From the NCBI GenBank assembly GCA_963722585.1, contig CAVRNU010000002.1:246476-310475 (forward strand): DNA of 64,000 bases, in the 5' to 3' direction. The position numbers and the translations under genes were made by a program. Each line of letters starts with the position of its first letter. Positions within the stretch are counted from its first letter, which is position 1. Below the pieces are notes generated by a model. That model saw only the letters and a list, made by a program, of their open reading frames with translations. It was not told the DNA's origin and made no database searches. This DNA comes from KBS-96 sp963722585. Its GTDB lineage: Bacteria > Acidobacteriota > Terriglobia > Bryobacterales > Bryobacteraceae. Shown here one piece after another: positions 36,252 through 44,915 of the stretch.

Positions 36252-37061
36252 ATGTCCCCGATTGCTACATTTCAATTGATGGTAACAACTTTGTGGATCG
36301 ATCAATTCATCCGCGACGGTTACGCGCAATTCAATCAATTGGTCCCGCAAACACTCGTCAAAACGGCCCACGATCGGATCTTGCGCGACGTGCAACAAAA
36401 CTACGACGCAAGTAGGTTGGTCGAATACAACAACCAGTCCTGGTGCCCCGGCCTGCGCGGCTCGCCAGAAATTCTCAGTCTGTTCAATAACGACCATGTT
36501 CAATCCGTCGTCAACAAGGCCCTCGGTAAAAATCGGCTTCAGCATGACCATGGCCAAATCGCCATCCGCAAGGCGCATAACTCGGACCGGCCCTACGAGC
36601 CCGTACCCCACATCGACGGCATACCCACTCCGCACAATGGCTTAAAAGGAACGGAGATCCAGAACTTTACCGCGCTTGTTGGCATCTTCCTCACCGAAGT
36701 GAAAACGACTTTCACCGGCAACTTCACTGTTTGGCCCTGCTCACACTTCGTCCTCGAAAAGCATTTTCGCGAACGAGGCAAGGCAGCGCTTGGCGAAGGA
36801 ATGCCCTCCATTCCGCTCGGTGAACCCGTGCAATTACTCGCAAAGCCCGGCGACCTTGTTCTCTGTCACTACGAACTGGCACATTCCGCCGTGCCCAACA
36901 TTTCAGACGACGATCGCATCGCAATCTTTTTCCGCCTGTGGTTCAAGGAAATCGCCCCGCCGGAAGCCAAAGAACAGCGCTGGCACAACCTCACGCACAT
37001 TTGGTACGGCTGGCCCAATGAGCTTGTCGTTGACATTCCACAACACAGATCTATACTGTAG
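36252..37061 (+). CDS. phytanoyl-CoA dioxygenase (PhyH) family protein
   Basis: From the ATG at 36252 (MSPIATFQLMVTTLWIDQFIRDGYAQFNQ) the product is 269 aa; the frame is open earlier but overlaps the methyltransferase. It has the double-stranded beta-helix Fe(II)/2-oxoglutarate fold: VPHIDGIPTPHNG supplies the His-x-Asp ligands, CHYELAHSAVPN the second His, and FFRLWF the arginine that binds 2-oxoglutarate. Such enzymes hydroxylate small molecules. The target is unknown. A promoter for the next gene lies in its last codons. Confidence 0.85.
   Translation: MSPIATFQLMVTTLWIDQFIRDGYAQFNQLVPQTLVKTAHDRILRDVQQNYDASRLVEYNNQSWCPGLRGSPEILSLFNNDHVQSVVNKALGKNRLQHDHGQIAIRKAHNSDRPYEPVPHIDGIPTPHNGLKGTEIQNFTALVGIFLTEVKTTFTGNFTVWPCSHFVLEKHFRERGKAALGEGMPSIPLGEPVQLLAKPGDLVLCHYELAHSAVPNISDDDRIAIFFRLWFKEIAPPEAKEQRWHNLTHIWYGWPNELVVDIPQHRSIL
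37030..37057 (+). promoter_or_regulatory. sigma-70-like promoter of the second ADOP permease
   Basis: A consensus TTGACA at 37030-37035 and TATACT at 37052-37057, with a 16-base spacer, inside the end of the PhyH gene. Transcription would begin near 37064, 25 bases before the permease ATG. Confidence 0.6.
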
Positions 37062-37088
37062 TTATTCGACAACATAAGTTGGGCTCAC

Positions 37089-39800
37089 ATGAACTGGGAT
37101 GACCTCAGATTACGGATTCGGGCGCTATTTCGAAAACAACGTGTCGAATCGGAGTTAGAGGACGAGATCCGCTCTCATATCGAGTTGCAGACGCGGAAGT
37201 ACGTCGAGGGTGGTATGAGCGCCGATCAGGCCCGGCAACGTGCCCGGCTTGATTTTGGACACCTGGAAACCGCCAAGGAAGAGTGCCGCGACGCGCGCCG
37301 TGTCACAGCGTTTGCAAATCTCCTTCAGGACCTCCAATACGCCGCCCGCATTTTCAGACGAGCGCCAGGGTTCACGGGGCTCATAGTCCTCATGTTGGCT
37401 CTCGCAATTGGGGCAAATGTCGCAATTTTCAGCGTCATGAACGCGGTTCTCCTCAGACTGCTTCCTGTAAAAGACCCTGGATCGCTGTTTCGAACCGTCA
37501 GAGCTAGCGGCAACGCCGGTGATCTTGGCGTCGGTTCTTCATACAAGGTCTTTCAGCAAACCCGAGACAGGACTCGTCAACTGGCCGACCTGATGGCGTA
37601 CCAGGCGACGGAAGAGCGTCCGGTTTCCACGGACCACTCAGGTCGCGAGCGGCTCATGCAACAAACCGTATCGGGAAATTACTTCCAAGTTCTTGGCGTG
37701 CGGCCAGTCTTTGGGCGGCTGATTTCTCCCACGGACGATCGCAAACCCGGTCAACATCCAGTCGCAGTCATCAGTTACCGGCTGTGGAAACGCAAGTTCG
37801 ACAAAAGTCCGAACGCTATCGGCAGTAAGCTCGATTTTGGCGATCAAATCTTCAACGTAATCGGTGTTGCCCCTCCTGAATTTTTTGGCGTAGAAGTTGG
37901 AAAGGTAGTGGACGTTTGGACGCCGATCGCGATGGCTCCGCTGGAAAACCTCCGGAACGACCACATGTTCTGGCTCCAAACTATAGGTCGATTACATCGC
38001 GGTGTAACGATCGCCCAAGCCGCAGCCCCCGCGCAAGCCGTGGTGAACGAAGTCATGCTCGAAGATGTTCGCCAGCACGCGCCTCCCGGCACGCCGAAGC
38101 AGGTGATCGATCGATTTCTCGCTGGGATGAGGATCAAGGGAGTACCGGCGGGAGGCGGCATTTCGTACCTGCGCAACCAGTACCAAAAACCGCTGCAAAT
38201 CATGATCGCCGTGGTGGCTCTGGTGCTGATCATCGCCTGCACTAATGTCGCCAACCTGCTGATCGCGAAGGGCAGCGCGAGACAACAGGAAATAGCCATC
38301 CGGCTTTCGCTCGGCGCTGGACGGAGGCGGGTTCTGCAACAACTGATCACAGAGAGCTTTATCCTCGCCGTGATATCGGCCGGAGTTGGCTTGTTGCTAG
38401 CCCATTGGGCGACTCCATTGCTGGTCCGCCTCCTGACACCCTCGAGCGAGCCTGCTCAACTCGCGACCATGCTCGATATGCGCCTGCTCGTATTTACAGG
38501 CATTCTTGCGCTGCTGACAGTAGGAGTTTGCGGCGTGCTTCCGGCAGTCCGCTTGGCCGGAACGGACATGCATACAGCTCTGAAGAACGGCCCGCGGCTG
38601 ACCGGAGGCAAGCACGGGCTGACAAGACAGGTTCTCGTAGCCTCGCAAATCGCGTTGTCACTCGTATTGGTGATTGGCGCCATCTTGTTTACACGCGCTC
38701 TGGTAAATCTTGTTTCATCCTATTTAGGATTTGACCCGGCAAGTGTTCTTGTCACCCGAATCACTTTCCGGCATCCGGGTGACGAGAAAACCCTCTTCCC
38801 AGCATGGAATGAATTGCTTCGCGGCGTTCGAGCGCTGCGTGGCGTCGAAGCGGCCAGCCTTTCTTCCGCCAGTCTCTTTTCAGGGGACCCGCCCCTCGCC
38901 GGAATTCGTACCAACACGGCCAAACCTCTTCCTTCAGACCCGACTGCCGGAGTCCTGTTCGTCTCGACTGGTTACTTCCAAACGCTGGGTATTCACTTCG
39001 CGGCGGGTCACGATTTCGAGCAGCGCGCCAACAATCCCGGCAGTTCAACACCCGCAATCGTGAACGAAGCGTTTGCCCGCAAATTCTTCGGAAGCGAGAA
39101 CCCTCTGGGCCTTAAATTGACGAAGATGGCGAATGCTCCCGACTGGACGGAGATCGTAGGAATCGTAAGGGATGCCAAATTCAGCAGCCTTCGCGAATCG
39201 GCTCCTCCGATGGTTTACATCCCTTATGCTCGAATCGCCGAATGGATTATTCCGCAAGCACATCCAGGTCTCTCGATGTCCCTGCAGGTTCGAGGATACC
39301 AAGGCCTATCGTCGCTCGATAGCGACTTACGTCAGGAGGCCGGCTCCCAGTTTACAATCGGTAACATAACCCGGCAGCAGCAACTGATCGACGACACTCT
39401 GGTGCGCGAGCGGTTGCTTGCAAGTGTAGCCAGCCTATTCGGGGCACTATCGCTGTTCTTAGCCGCACTTGGTTTGTACGGAATCATGAGCTACGCGGTG
39501 GCGCAACGGCGTCAGGAACTCGGGATCAGAATGGCTTTGGGAGCCGGTCCGAGAGCAATACTGAGTCTAATGTTACGGGACTCAGCAACTGTTGTGACGG
39601 CAGGCACTTTATCCGGAATCCTGCTCGCGGCTTTCGCTTCCCGCTTGACCAAAGCGTTTCTTTACGGATTGGCACCCAATGATCCGGCAACGTTTGTCGC
39701 CGCTTCGCTCGTGTTGCTGACGGCTTCGCTAGTGGCGGGGCTCATTCCCTCATACAGAGCGTCAAAAATCGACCCAACGGTCGCCTTGCGCAACGAGTAA
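37089..39800 (+). CDS. ADOP-type MacB/FtsX-like permease
   Basis: A 903-aa intact paralogue of the gene at 6799. It has the N-terminal cytoplasmic motif VESELEDEIRSHIELQTRKYVEGGMSADQARQRARLDFG, a first membrane helix at GFTGLIVLMLALAIGANVAIFSVMNAVLLRLLP, the MacB-like periplasmic domain, an FtsX block (IIACTNVANLLIAKGSARQQEIAIRLSLGAGRRRVLQQL), a second periplasmic domain and a final FtsX block with YGIMSYAVAQRRQELGIRMALGAGPRAIL, ending RASKIDPTVALRNE. No PadR gene and no ATPase gene accompany it. It has its own promoter and ends 4 bases from the convergent oxidase operon. Confidence 0.92.
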   Translation: MNWDDLRLRIRALFRKQRVESELEDEIRSHIELQTRKYVEGGMSADQARQRARLDFGHLETAKEECRDARRVTAFANLLQDLQYAARIFRRAPGFTGLIVLMLALAIGANVAIFSVMNAVLLRLLPVKDPGSLFRTVRASGNAGDLGVGSSYKVFQQTRDRTRQLADLMAYQATEERPVSTDHSGRERLMQQTVSGNYFQVLGVRPVFGRLISPTDDRKPGQHPVAVISYRLWKRKFDKSPNAIGSKLDFGDQIFNVIGVAPPEFFGVEVGKVVDVWTPIAMAPLENLRNDHMFWLQTIGRLHRGVTIAQAAAPAQAVVNEVMLEDVRQHAPPGTPKQVIDRFLAGMRIKGVPAGGGISYLRNQYQKPLQIMIAVVALVLIIACTNVANLLIAKGSARQQEIAIRLSLGAGRRRVLQQLITESFILAVISAGVGLLLAHWATPLLVRLLTPSSEPAQLATMLDMRLLVFTGILALLTVGVCGVLPAVRLAGTDMHTALKNGPRLTGGKHGLTRQVLVASQIALSLVLVIGAILFTRALVNLVSSYLGFDPASVLVTRITFRHPGDEKTLFPAWNELLRGVRALRGVEAASLSSASLFSGDPPLAGIRTNTAKPLPSDPTAGVLFVSTGYFQTLGIHFAAGHDFEQRANNPGSSTPAIVNEAFARKFFGSENPLGLKLTKMANAPDWTEIVGIVRDAKFSSLRESAPPMVYIPYARIAEWIIPQAHPGLSMSLQVRGYQGLSSLDSDLRQEAGSQFTIGNITRQQQLIDDTLVRERLLASVASLFGALSLFLAALGLYGIMSYAVAQRRQELGIRMALGAGPRAILSLMLRDSATVVTAGTLSGILLAAFASRLTKAFLYGLAPNDPATFVAASLVLLTASLVAGLIPSYRASKIDPTVALRNE

Positions 39801-39804
39801 AGCC

Positions 39805-40158
39805 CTAACGATTTCCCCCAACCCCTTTACTATGCGACCACGGCTGCGCCTGGTATATCCAATTGCGAGTTGTGTAGTCGCTAGCGGTAATCAGAATCAG
39901 GATGGCCAACCATACCAATCCAGCCACGCAGAAGAGCCGCGTCAGATGCGTCGTATAGCGCACGCCCATGAAGACCCACGCGACCATTGACGCTTTGGTC
40001 ACCGCAATCAGCAGCGCTACGACAATGTTCCATTCGCCCACATCAACGTACGACACCCAGGCCGTCGTTCCGGTCAATACGATCAGCGCGGCCCACACTG
40101 CGATCAGCGTTTTTACTTGAGGGACATGCGCGTGTGTGCTCTCTTCGTGTGTGTTCAA
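39805..40158 (-). CDS. ctaF: cytochrome c oxidase subunit IV
   Basis: The 117-aa protein has three hydrophobic helices (LIAVWAALIVLTGTTAWVSYVD; VVALLIAVTKASMVAWVFMGV; LFCVAGLVWLAILILITASD) like the small prokaryotic subunit IV (COX4 pro) of caa3 oxidases. It lies at the end of the oxidase operon and its ATG overlaps the stop of subunit III by four bases (ATGA). It helps assemble or stabilise the copper site of subunit I. It converges on the ADOP permease. Confidence 0.85.
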   Translation of the reverse strand: MNTHEESTHAHVPQVKTLIAVWAALIVLTGTTAWVSYVDVGEWNIVVALLIAVTKASMVAWVFMGVRYTTHLTRLFCVAGLVWLAILILITASDYTTRNWIYQAQPWSHSKGVGGNR

Positions 40159-40826
40159 TGTCGGTGTCCAATCAGATATAGCAGCGGGAACAGAAATATC
40201 CAGACGACGTCAACGAAGTGCCAGTACAGCCCAATCATTTCCACCGGCGCGAAGTAGTCGGCGTTGAATACGTTTCGGATCGATTGCACAAGAAGGAACG
40301 TCAGCAGCCCCAGCCCCACAACCATGTGAAGCGCGTGCATGCCCGTCATCGCGAAGTATAGAAAGAAAAGAATCTGAACATGATGCACGAACTGCGGCTG
40401 GTCGTAATGAAAGTTGAAGCCCGGCACCAGGTGCTCAACCCACTTCGAGTGATATTCGAATCCCTTAATGACTAGGAATGCAGTGCCGAACATCATCGTG
40501 AGAAGCAAAAAAAGAATCAGATCTCTTCGCTTGCTAAGCTGCGCCGCCCGAACGGCAAGCACCATGGTTAAGCTGCTGCAAATCAGTACCGCTGTATTCG
40601 TTCCGCCCAGCACGACGTTCATGTACTCGCTGGTGCTTGCGAATGCTTCCGGGTACATCCCCCGGTAAATAGCGTAGCCCGCGAACATTCCGCCAAAAAA
40701 CAGCACTTCCGTGATCAGGAATGTCCACATCCCCAGCGTGGACGCATCCATCTGCTGCTGTGGCGTGGCGAAATGGTGGCGAAGGTGAGTCGCTTCCGGG
40801 GAAGATTCCGTACCACCCACGGACAC
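40155..40826 (-). CDS. ctaE: cytochrome c oxidase subunit III
   Basis: From a GTG at 40826 (VSVGGTESSPEATHLRHHFATPQQQMDAS) the product is about 223 aa with five or more membrane helices: TLGMWTFLITEVLFFGGMFAGYAIY, TNTAVLICSSLTMVLAV, ILFFLYFAMTGMHALHMVVGLGLLTFLLV, and the terminal VEMIGLYWHFVDVVWIFLFPLLYLIG, the last with the family's W-H-F-x-D-x-V-W motif. The frame is open into ctaD, and the in-frame GTG follows the ctaD stop closely. It does not bind metal but supports the oxidase core. Confidence 0.9.
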   Translation of the reverse strand: MSVGGTESSPEATHLRHHFATPQQQMDASTLGMWTFLITEVLFFGGMFAGYAIYRGMYPEAFASTSEYMNVVLGGTNTAVLICSSLTMVLAVRAAQLSKRRDLILFLLLTMMFGTAFLVIKGFEYHSKWVEHLVPGFNFHYDQPQFVHHVQILFFLYFAMTGMHALHMVVGLGLLTFLLVQSIRNVFNADYFAPVEMIGLYWHFVDVVWIFLFPLLYLIGHRH

Positions 40827-40833
40827 GATAGTT

Positions 40834-42468
40834 TCAGCCAACGGCTTCCTCCTCCGGCGCGCCGTAATCATAAGCTTCCTCGGTCACGACAGGCGTCTCT
40901 TCGAAATTGAATGTAGTCGGCGGCGAAGGAATCTTCCACTCCAACCCCGCAGCCCCCCACGGGTTATTGCCGGCTTTCTTTCCGTATTTTAGCGACCAGA
41001 GCAAATATATTAGCGGAATCAGGTACCCCACGCCCAAAATCGACGCGCCTGCTGTCGACATTACATTCAGCATCTGAAATTCAGGCGGGTACGCATGATA
41101 TCGCCTGGGCATGCCCATATATCCCAGTATGAACTGCGGAAAGAACGTTAGGTTAAACCCGACGAACACGATGATCGCCGCGACTTTCGACCAGACCTCC
41201 GGATACAGCCGGCCTGTGATCTTCGGCCACCAGAAATGAATGCCACCCAGGAAAGCCATCACCATGCCGCCCACCATCACATAGTGGAAGTGCGCCACAA
41301 TGAAGTACGTTCCATGCGTCGCTACGTCAGTGGCAAGCGATGCCAAAAAAAGCCCTGTCAGTCCGCCGATCGTAAACAGACCAATGAAGCCAAAAACGTA
41401 AAGCATCGGCGTGTCGAACGACACGGAGCCCTTGTACATCGTCGCGGTCCAATTAAACACCTTGATCGCGGATGGAACGGCAACCAGGAAACTCAAAAGC
41501 GAGAAGGCCAGACCCGTGTACATGCTTTCGCCGGTGACAAACATATGATGGCCCCATACGGCGAAACTAAGTACCGCAATCGCCATGCTCGAAAAAGCGA
41601 CGAAGTTATAGCCGAACACCCGTTTCTGCGAGAAGCACGCGACAATTTCACTAATCACGCCCATGCCCGGCAAAATCATGATGTAAACCGCGGGATGCGA
41701 ATAGAACCAGAACAGATGCTGAAACAGAATCGGGTCGCCGCCGATGTTCGGATCGAAAATTCCGACGTGAGCAATCCTCTCGAATGCGAGTAACAGCAGC
41801 ACAATGGCCAGCACCGGCGTGCCGAGCACTTGAATAAGACCGGTCGCGTAGTTCGACCACACGAAGAGCGGCAGCCGGGACCAGGTCATCCCCGGCGCAC
41901 GCATTTTGTGAACCGTCACGATGAAATTCAGACCCGTCAGAATCGACGAGAAGCCGGCCATGAATACGCCGAACGCTGCGGCCAGCACATAGGAATTCGA
42001 GTAAGTGCTGCTATAAGGCGTATAAAAGGTCCAGCCCGTATCGACGCCGCCGCGCAGCACCGCGAACATCGCAAAAATCGCGCCGGCGATATAGAGATAC
42101 CAGCTCAGCAGATTGATTCTCGGAAACGCCAGATCTTTCGCGCCGATCATAATCGGTATTAAGAAGTTGGCAAGCGTGGCGGGGATGGACGGCACCAGGA
42201 AAAAAAACACCATGATGATGCCATGCATCGAAAACAAGCGGTTGTATGTTTCCGCGGAAAAAATGCCCTCAGGCTCCAAGAGGTTGATGCGAAATGCCAC
42301 CGCGAACGACCCGCCGACGAAGAACATCAGCGTGATCGAAATCAGATACAACATCGCGATGCGTTTGTGATCTGTCGTGAAGAGCCAGCTCTTCCAGCCA
42401 TGCGCAACGTTGAGGTAATTGACGTCCTCCCCTACATGTTCCGGTGTTTCATGCGCGAGCGTTGACAT
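40834..42468 (-). CDS. ctaD: cytochrome c oxidase subunit I
   Basis: This is the haem-copper core of a proton-pumping terminal oxidase, about 544 aa from MSTLAHETPEHVG (a slightly earlier ATG at 42477 is also possible). It has twelve predicted helices. Key sites: FSMHGIIMVFFFLVPSIP (low-spin haem His), LFWFYSHPAVYIMILPGMG (CuB His and the linked Tyr), AVWGHHMFVTG (CuB His pair), and HFHYVMVGG (haem a and a3 His). The HPAVY glutamate position reads as in Y-S type A2 oxidases, with YSHPAVY rather than GHPEVY. It is in a caa3-type operon and takes electrons from subunit II. Confidence 0.95.
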   Translation of the reverse strand: MSTLAHETPEHVGEDVNYLNVAHGWKSWLFTTDHKRIAMLYLISITLMFFVGGSFAVAFRINLLEPEGIFSAETYNRLFSMHGIIMVFFFLVPSIPATLANFLIPIMIGAKDLAFPRINLLSWYLYIAGAIFAMFAVLRGGVDTGWTFYTPYSSTYSNSYVLAAAFGVFMAGFSSILTGLNFIVTVHKMRAPGMTWSRLPLFVWSNYATGLIQVLGTPVLAIVLLLLAFERIAHVGIFDPNIGGDPILFQHLFWFYSHPAVYIMILPGMGVISEIVACFSQKRVFGYNFVAFSSMAIAVLSFAVWGHHMFVTGESMYTGLAFSLLSFLVAVPSAIKVFNWTATMYKGSVSFDTPMLYVFGFIGLFTIGGLTGLFLASLATDVATHGTYFIVAHFHYVMVGGMVMAFLGGIHFWWPKITGRLYPEVWSKVAAIIVFVGFNLTFFPQFILGYMGMPRRYHAYPPEFQMLNVMSTAGASILGVGYLIPLIYLLWSLKYGKKAGNNPWGAAGLEWKIPSPPTTFNFEETPVVTEEAYDYGAPEEEAVG

Positions 42469-42486
42469 AACCTGCAATCTTCCTTA

Positions 42487-43569
42487 TTATTGCTGCGACG
42501 GGGCGGGATTGGCCCGCGGAGCCTGGTTTGTCCGAGGGGTGGGTGTACGAGGAGCGGGGGCTGCACCCGGAGCAGTTGGCGCTATCACGATCGGCGGCTG
42601 CTGCGACCCTTGCTGCGATGCCGGCACCGCCGGCGAAAGCGATTTGATGTAGGCGATCAACGCAATTACGTCTGCCTCGCTCAACTGTCCCTTGAAATCC
42701 GGCATAATGTTGTCCCGAAATCCCGCGGCGATCTTCGCGTTGGGATCCAGAATCGATTCACGAATATACGCATCGTCGGCGATCACCGTCCGTCCGTCAT
42801 CCAGCAATACTGGTTTATTGTAAAGCCCCCGCAGCACCGGGCACCGGCCTTGTTGATCCATGAGATGGCACGTCGAGCACCCGTGTTGCGCGAACAACGC
42901 CTCCCCTTGCTGAGCCAAGGTCCCAGCCGAGCCGCCGGCCGTCCAGTTGGCGTACGCGCGCTGATCGAGAACATACACCCAGCCGCCCATTGACGCATGC
43001 CCGTTCCCGCAGTATTCCGTGCAGAACAGATGATATTTGCCCGGTTTCGTAGCCGTAAACCAAACAGTATCGTAATGTCCCGGCACTACGTCATGACGGA
43101 CGCGGAATGCCGGTATCGATAAGCTGTGGATCACGTCTTCCGATGCCATCGTCAACTTCACCGGCTGCCCAACCGGCACGTGCAGTTCGTCGATTTCTCT
43201 ACCGCCCTCAGGATATTGAAACTTCCACATCCATTGCTTGCCCGTGACAAAAATCTCGATCGCGTCTTTGGGCGGCTGCTGTGCCGCGAAATACAGTTGC
43301 GCCCCCCAGCCGAACATGATCAGCATCACGAGAAACGGAAGAATCGACCATGTCAGCTCTAATCCTGTGGAACCATGAATCTGTATCGCACGTACGCCTG
43401 GCCGGCGCCGGTACTTGTAGGCGAACCAAATGATGCACGCAAAAATCAGCAGCGTCATCACCGCCGACACGATCACTTCGAACCAATACAATTGGTCGAT
43501 CTGACTCGCTTGCGCCGATGCCGCCGGCGGAAACAACTCGATCTGTGCCAGAACGAGGTTAGCCCACAT
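42487..43569 (-). CDS. ctaC: cytochrome c oxidase subunit II with fused cytochrome c domain (caa3)
   Basis: The 360-aa protein has two N-terminal membrane helices (LYWFEVIVSAVMTLLIFACIIWFAYKY; WSILPFLVMLIMFGWGAQLYFA), a cupredoxin domain with the CuA site (HLFCTEYCGNGHASMGG, plus the earlier His in HSLSIPAFRVRHD) and a C-terminal haem c domain with CSTCH and axial Met in NIMPDFKG. The fused haem marks a caa3 oxidase. A proline-rich tail (PTAPGAAPAPRTPTPR) ends the protein. It overlaps the sco gene by 11 bases. Confidence 0.95.
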   Translation of the reverse strand: MWANLVLAQIELFPPAASAQASQIDQLYWFEVIVSAVMTLLIFACIIWFAYKYRRRPGVRAIQIHGSTGLELTWSILPFLVMLIMFGWGAQLYFAAQQPPKDAIEIFVTGKQWMWKFQYPEGGREIDELHVPVGQPVKLTMASEDVIHSLSIPAFRVRHDVVPGHYDTVWFTATKPGKYHLFCTEYCGNGHASMGGWVYVLDQRAYANWTAGGSAGTLAQQGEALFAQHGCSTCHLMDQQGRCPVLRGLYNKPVLLDDGRTVIADDAYIRESILDPNAKIAAGFRDNIMPDFKGQLSEADVIALIAYIKSLSPAVPASQQGSQQPPIVIAPTAPGAAPAPRTPTPRTNQAPRANPAPSQQ

Positions 43570-44377
43570 GCTGTTCTTCCTTCGTTCTCTTATTGCTGTC
43601 GCTTCGCGTCAAGATGAAAATTAACCCGGCCAAAAGCACGACTGTGAGACCCCCGGCGATCTTCAACACGTTTTCGATGACGAGCGTATATTTGGCTTGA
43701 TATGGGTCGTAATGAAAGCAGTACAGCAGCACATAATCGACCGGAGAGCCGATTTTATGGTGCGAGGCTTCAACCAGCGCCATTCTCAGATCGGCCGGCG
43801 CGTATTGTATCCCGTAAAAATATCGCGAAAGCTTTCCTTCGGGCGTCGCAACCATGATGCCGCCCGCGTGAACGAACTGCCGGCTTCGCTCATCCCATCG
43901 GTATCGAAATCCCGCCGCGTCCGCCAGACGCGATATCGAATCCTGGCTGCCCGTCAGAAAATGCCATCCGGAATCAAACCCGGCCCGTTTGAATTCCTTG
44001 GCGTACTCCGCCTTCTTTTCCGTCGCCGTCGCGGCAGTGTCCGCCGGATCGAAACTTGCCACCACCACGTTGTAATCTCGTCCCGGCTCTAAAGGTATGC
44101 GGCTTAAACTGCTCACCGTCTCGTGAAGGCTCATGGGACATAAACTCGGGCACTTGAAATACACCAGCTCTAGCACCACGGGCTTGTCGCCGAAATATGT
44201 GCGAAGCGGAACCGTCTTGCCGCTCTCATCGTGAAAAACCAAATCGAGCGGGAGTTGAGAATTTAACTTCTGCTCGAGCTTGACACCCTTAGTGATCGTC
44301 GGAGCAGGGTATTGTGCGTACAGGAGCGAGGCTCCAGCCAGCAACATCCATGCGACGACGCCTTTACTTCTGCGCAT
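43559..44377 (-). CDS. sco: SCO1/SenC copper chaperone
   Basis: SCO proteins deliver copper to the CuA site of oxidase subunit II. The 272-aa protein has a signal peptide (MRRSKGVVAWMLLAGASLLYAQ), a thioredoxin fold with the copper motif CPSLCP (C-x-x-x-C) and the distal His in FVHAGGIMV, and an additional C-terminal membrane helix (IAGGLTVVLLAGLIFILTR) that many SCO proteins lack. Its place directly before ctaC supports the role. Confidence 0.92.
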   Translation of the reverse strand: MRRSKGVVAWMLLAGASLLYAQYPAPTITKGVKLEQKLNSQLPLDLVFHDESGKTVPLRTYFGDKPVVLELVYFKCPSLCPMSLHETVSSLSRIPLEPGRDYNVVVASFDPADTAATATEKKAEYAKEFKRAGFDSGWHFLTGSQDSISRLADAAGFRYRWDERSRQFVHAGGIMVATPEGKLSRYFYGIQYAPADLRMALVEASHHKIGSPVDYVLLYCFHYDPYQAKYTLVIENVLKIAGGLTVVLLAGLIFILTRSDSNKRTKEEQHVG

Positions 44378-44915
44378 GCTTGTGAATCTCTCCCTGAATG
44401 GGGGCCCTACGATACGGAGCCGGCATCTCGCTCAGGCTCTTCGCAAAATCCCGGCCTTCGCCCCCCGGCGTATCAATCCCTTCGGGCGACCCGGGACGGA
44501 TGGGAAGTCGCGCCACAACCGCGTCCATCGCGCGATCAATGGGAACGTGTACATGGCCCTCCGCATCCTTTCCAAAACTGTTCAGAATCTGGTCTTCATG
44601 CGCACGCAGGTCCGGCAATTCTTCCCACGGATGCGGCTGCAACTGCGGAGTGGGCGGCACCACTCGCGAGGGAGCAACCGCGCTCGGCAATTCGCCTTGA
44701 GGGTTCCTGTCCGTTAAATATTTCTGCACGCCCACGGTCAGCGCAAAAACGACGACGAGCATGAGCGCGATCGTCGCCAAAGATCCAATAATCAGGCCCG
44801 GCCGCGCGTCCACGCCTTCGAACGTGGTGCCGCCGTGTCCCACGTGAGGCTCCGACTGCGGGTGAGCAGTCGGACCGTGTCCGGAATGAGGCGCCGGTTT
44901 ATACTCTTGGCTCAT
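44364..44915 (-). CDS. small single-helix membrane protein of the ACIII-oxidase operon
   Basis: The 183-aa product from ATG 44915 overlaps the actF stop by four bases (ATGA) and the sco start by 14 bases, so it belongs to the operon. It has a histidine-rich N-terminus (SGHGPTAHPQSEPHVGHGG), one membrane helix (PGLIIGSLATIALMLVVVFALTVGVQ) and a periplasmic tail rich in Pro (LPDLRAHEDQILNSFG). It has no cofactor motif. It could be an ACIII accessory subunit such as ActG/ActH or a linker between ACIII and the oxidase. I cannot assign a family. Confidence 0.6.
   Translation of the reverse strand: MSQEYKPAPHSGHGPTAHPQSEPHVGHGGTTFEGVDARPGLIIGSLATIALMLVVVFALTVGVQKYLTDRNPQGELPSAVAPSRVVPPTPQLQPHPWEELPDLRAHEDQILNSFGKDAEGHVHVPIDRAMDAVVARLPIRPGSPEGIDTPGGEGRDFAKSLSEMPAPYRRAPIQGEIHKHAQK

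Noticed and set aside
35423..37061. Natural-product biosynthetic cluster around the methyltransferase and PhyH genes
   Set aside because: No core enzyme, carrier protein or transporter is nearby; two genes are not enough.
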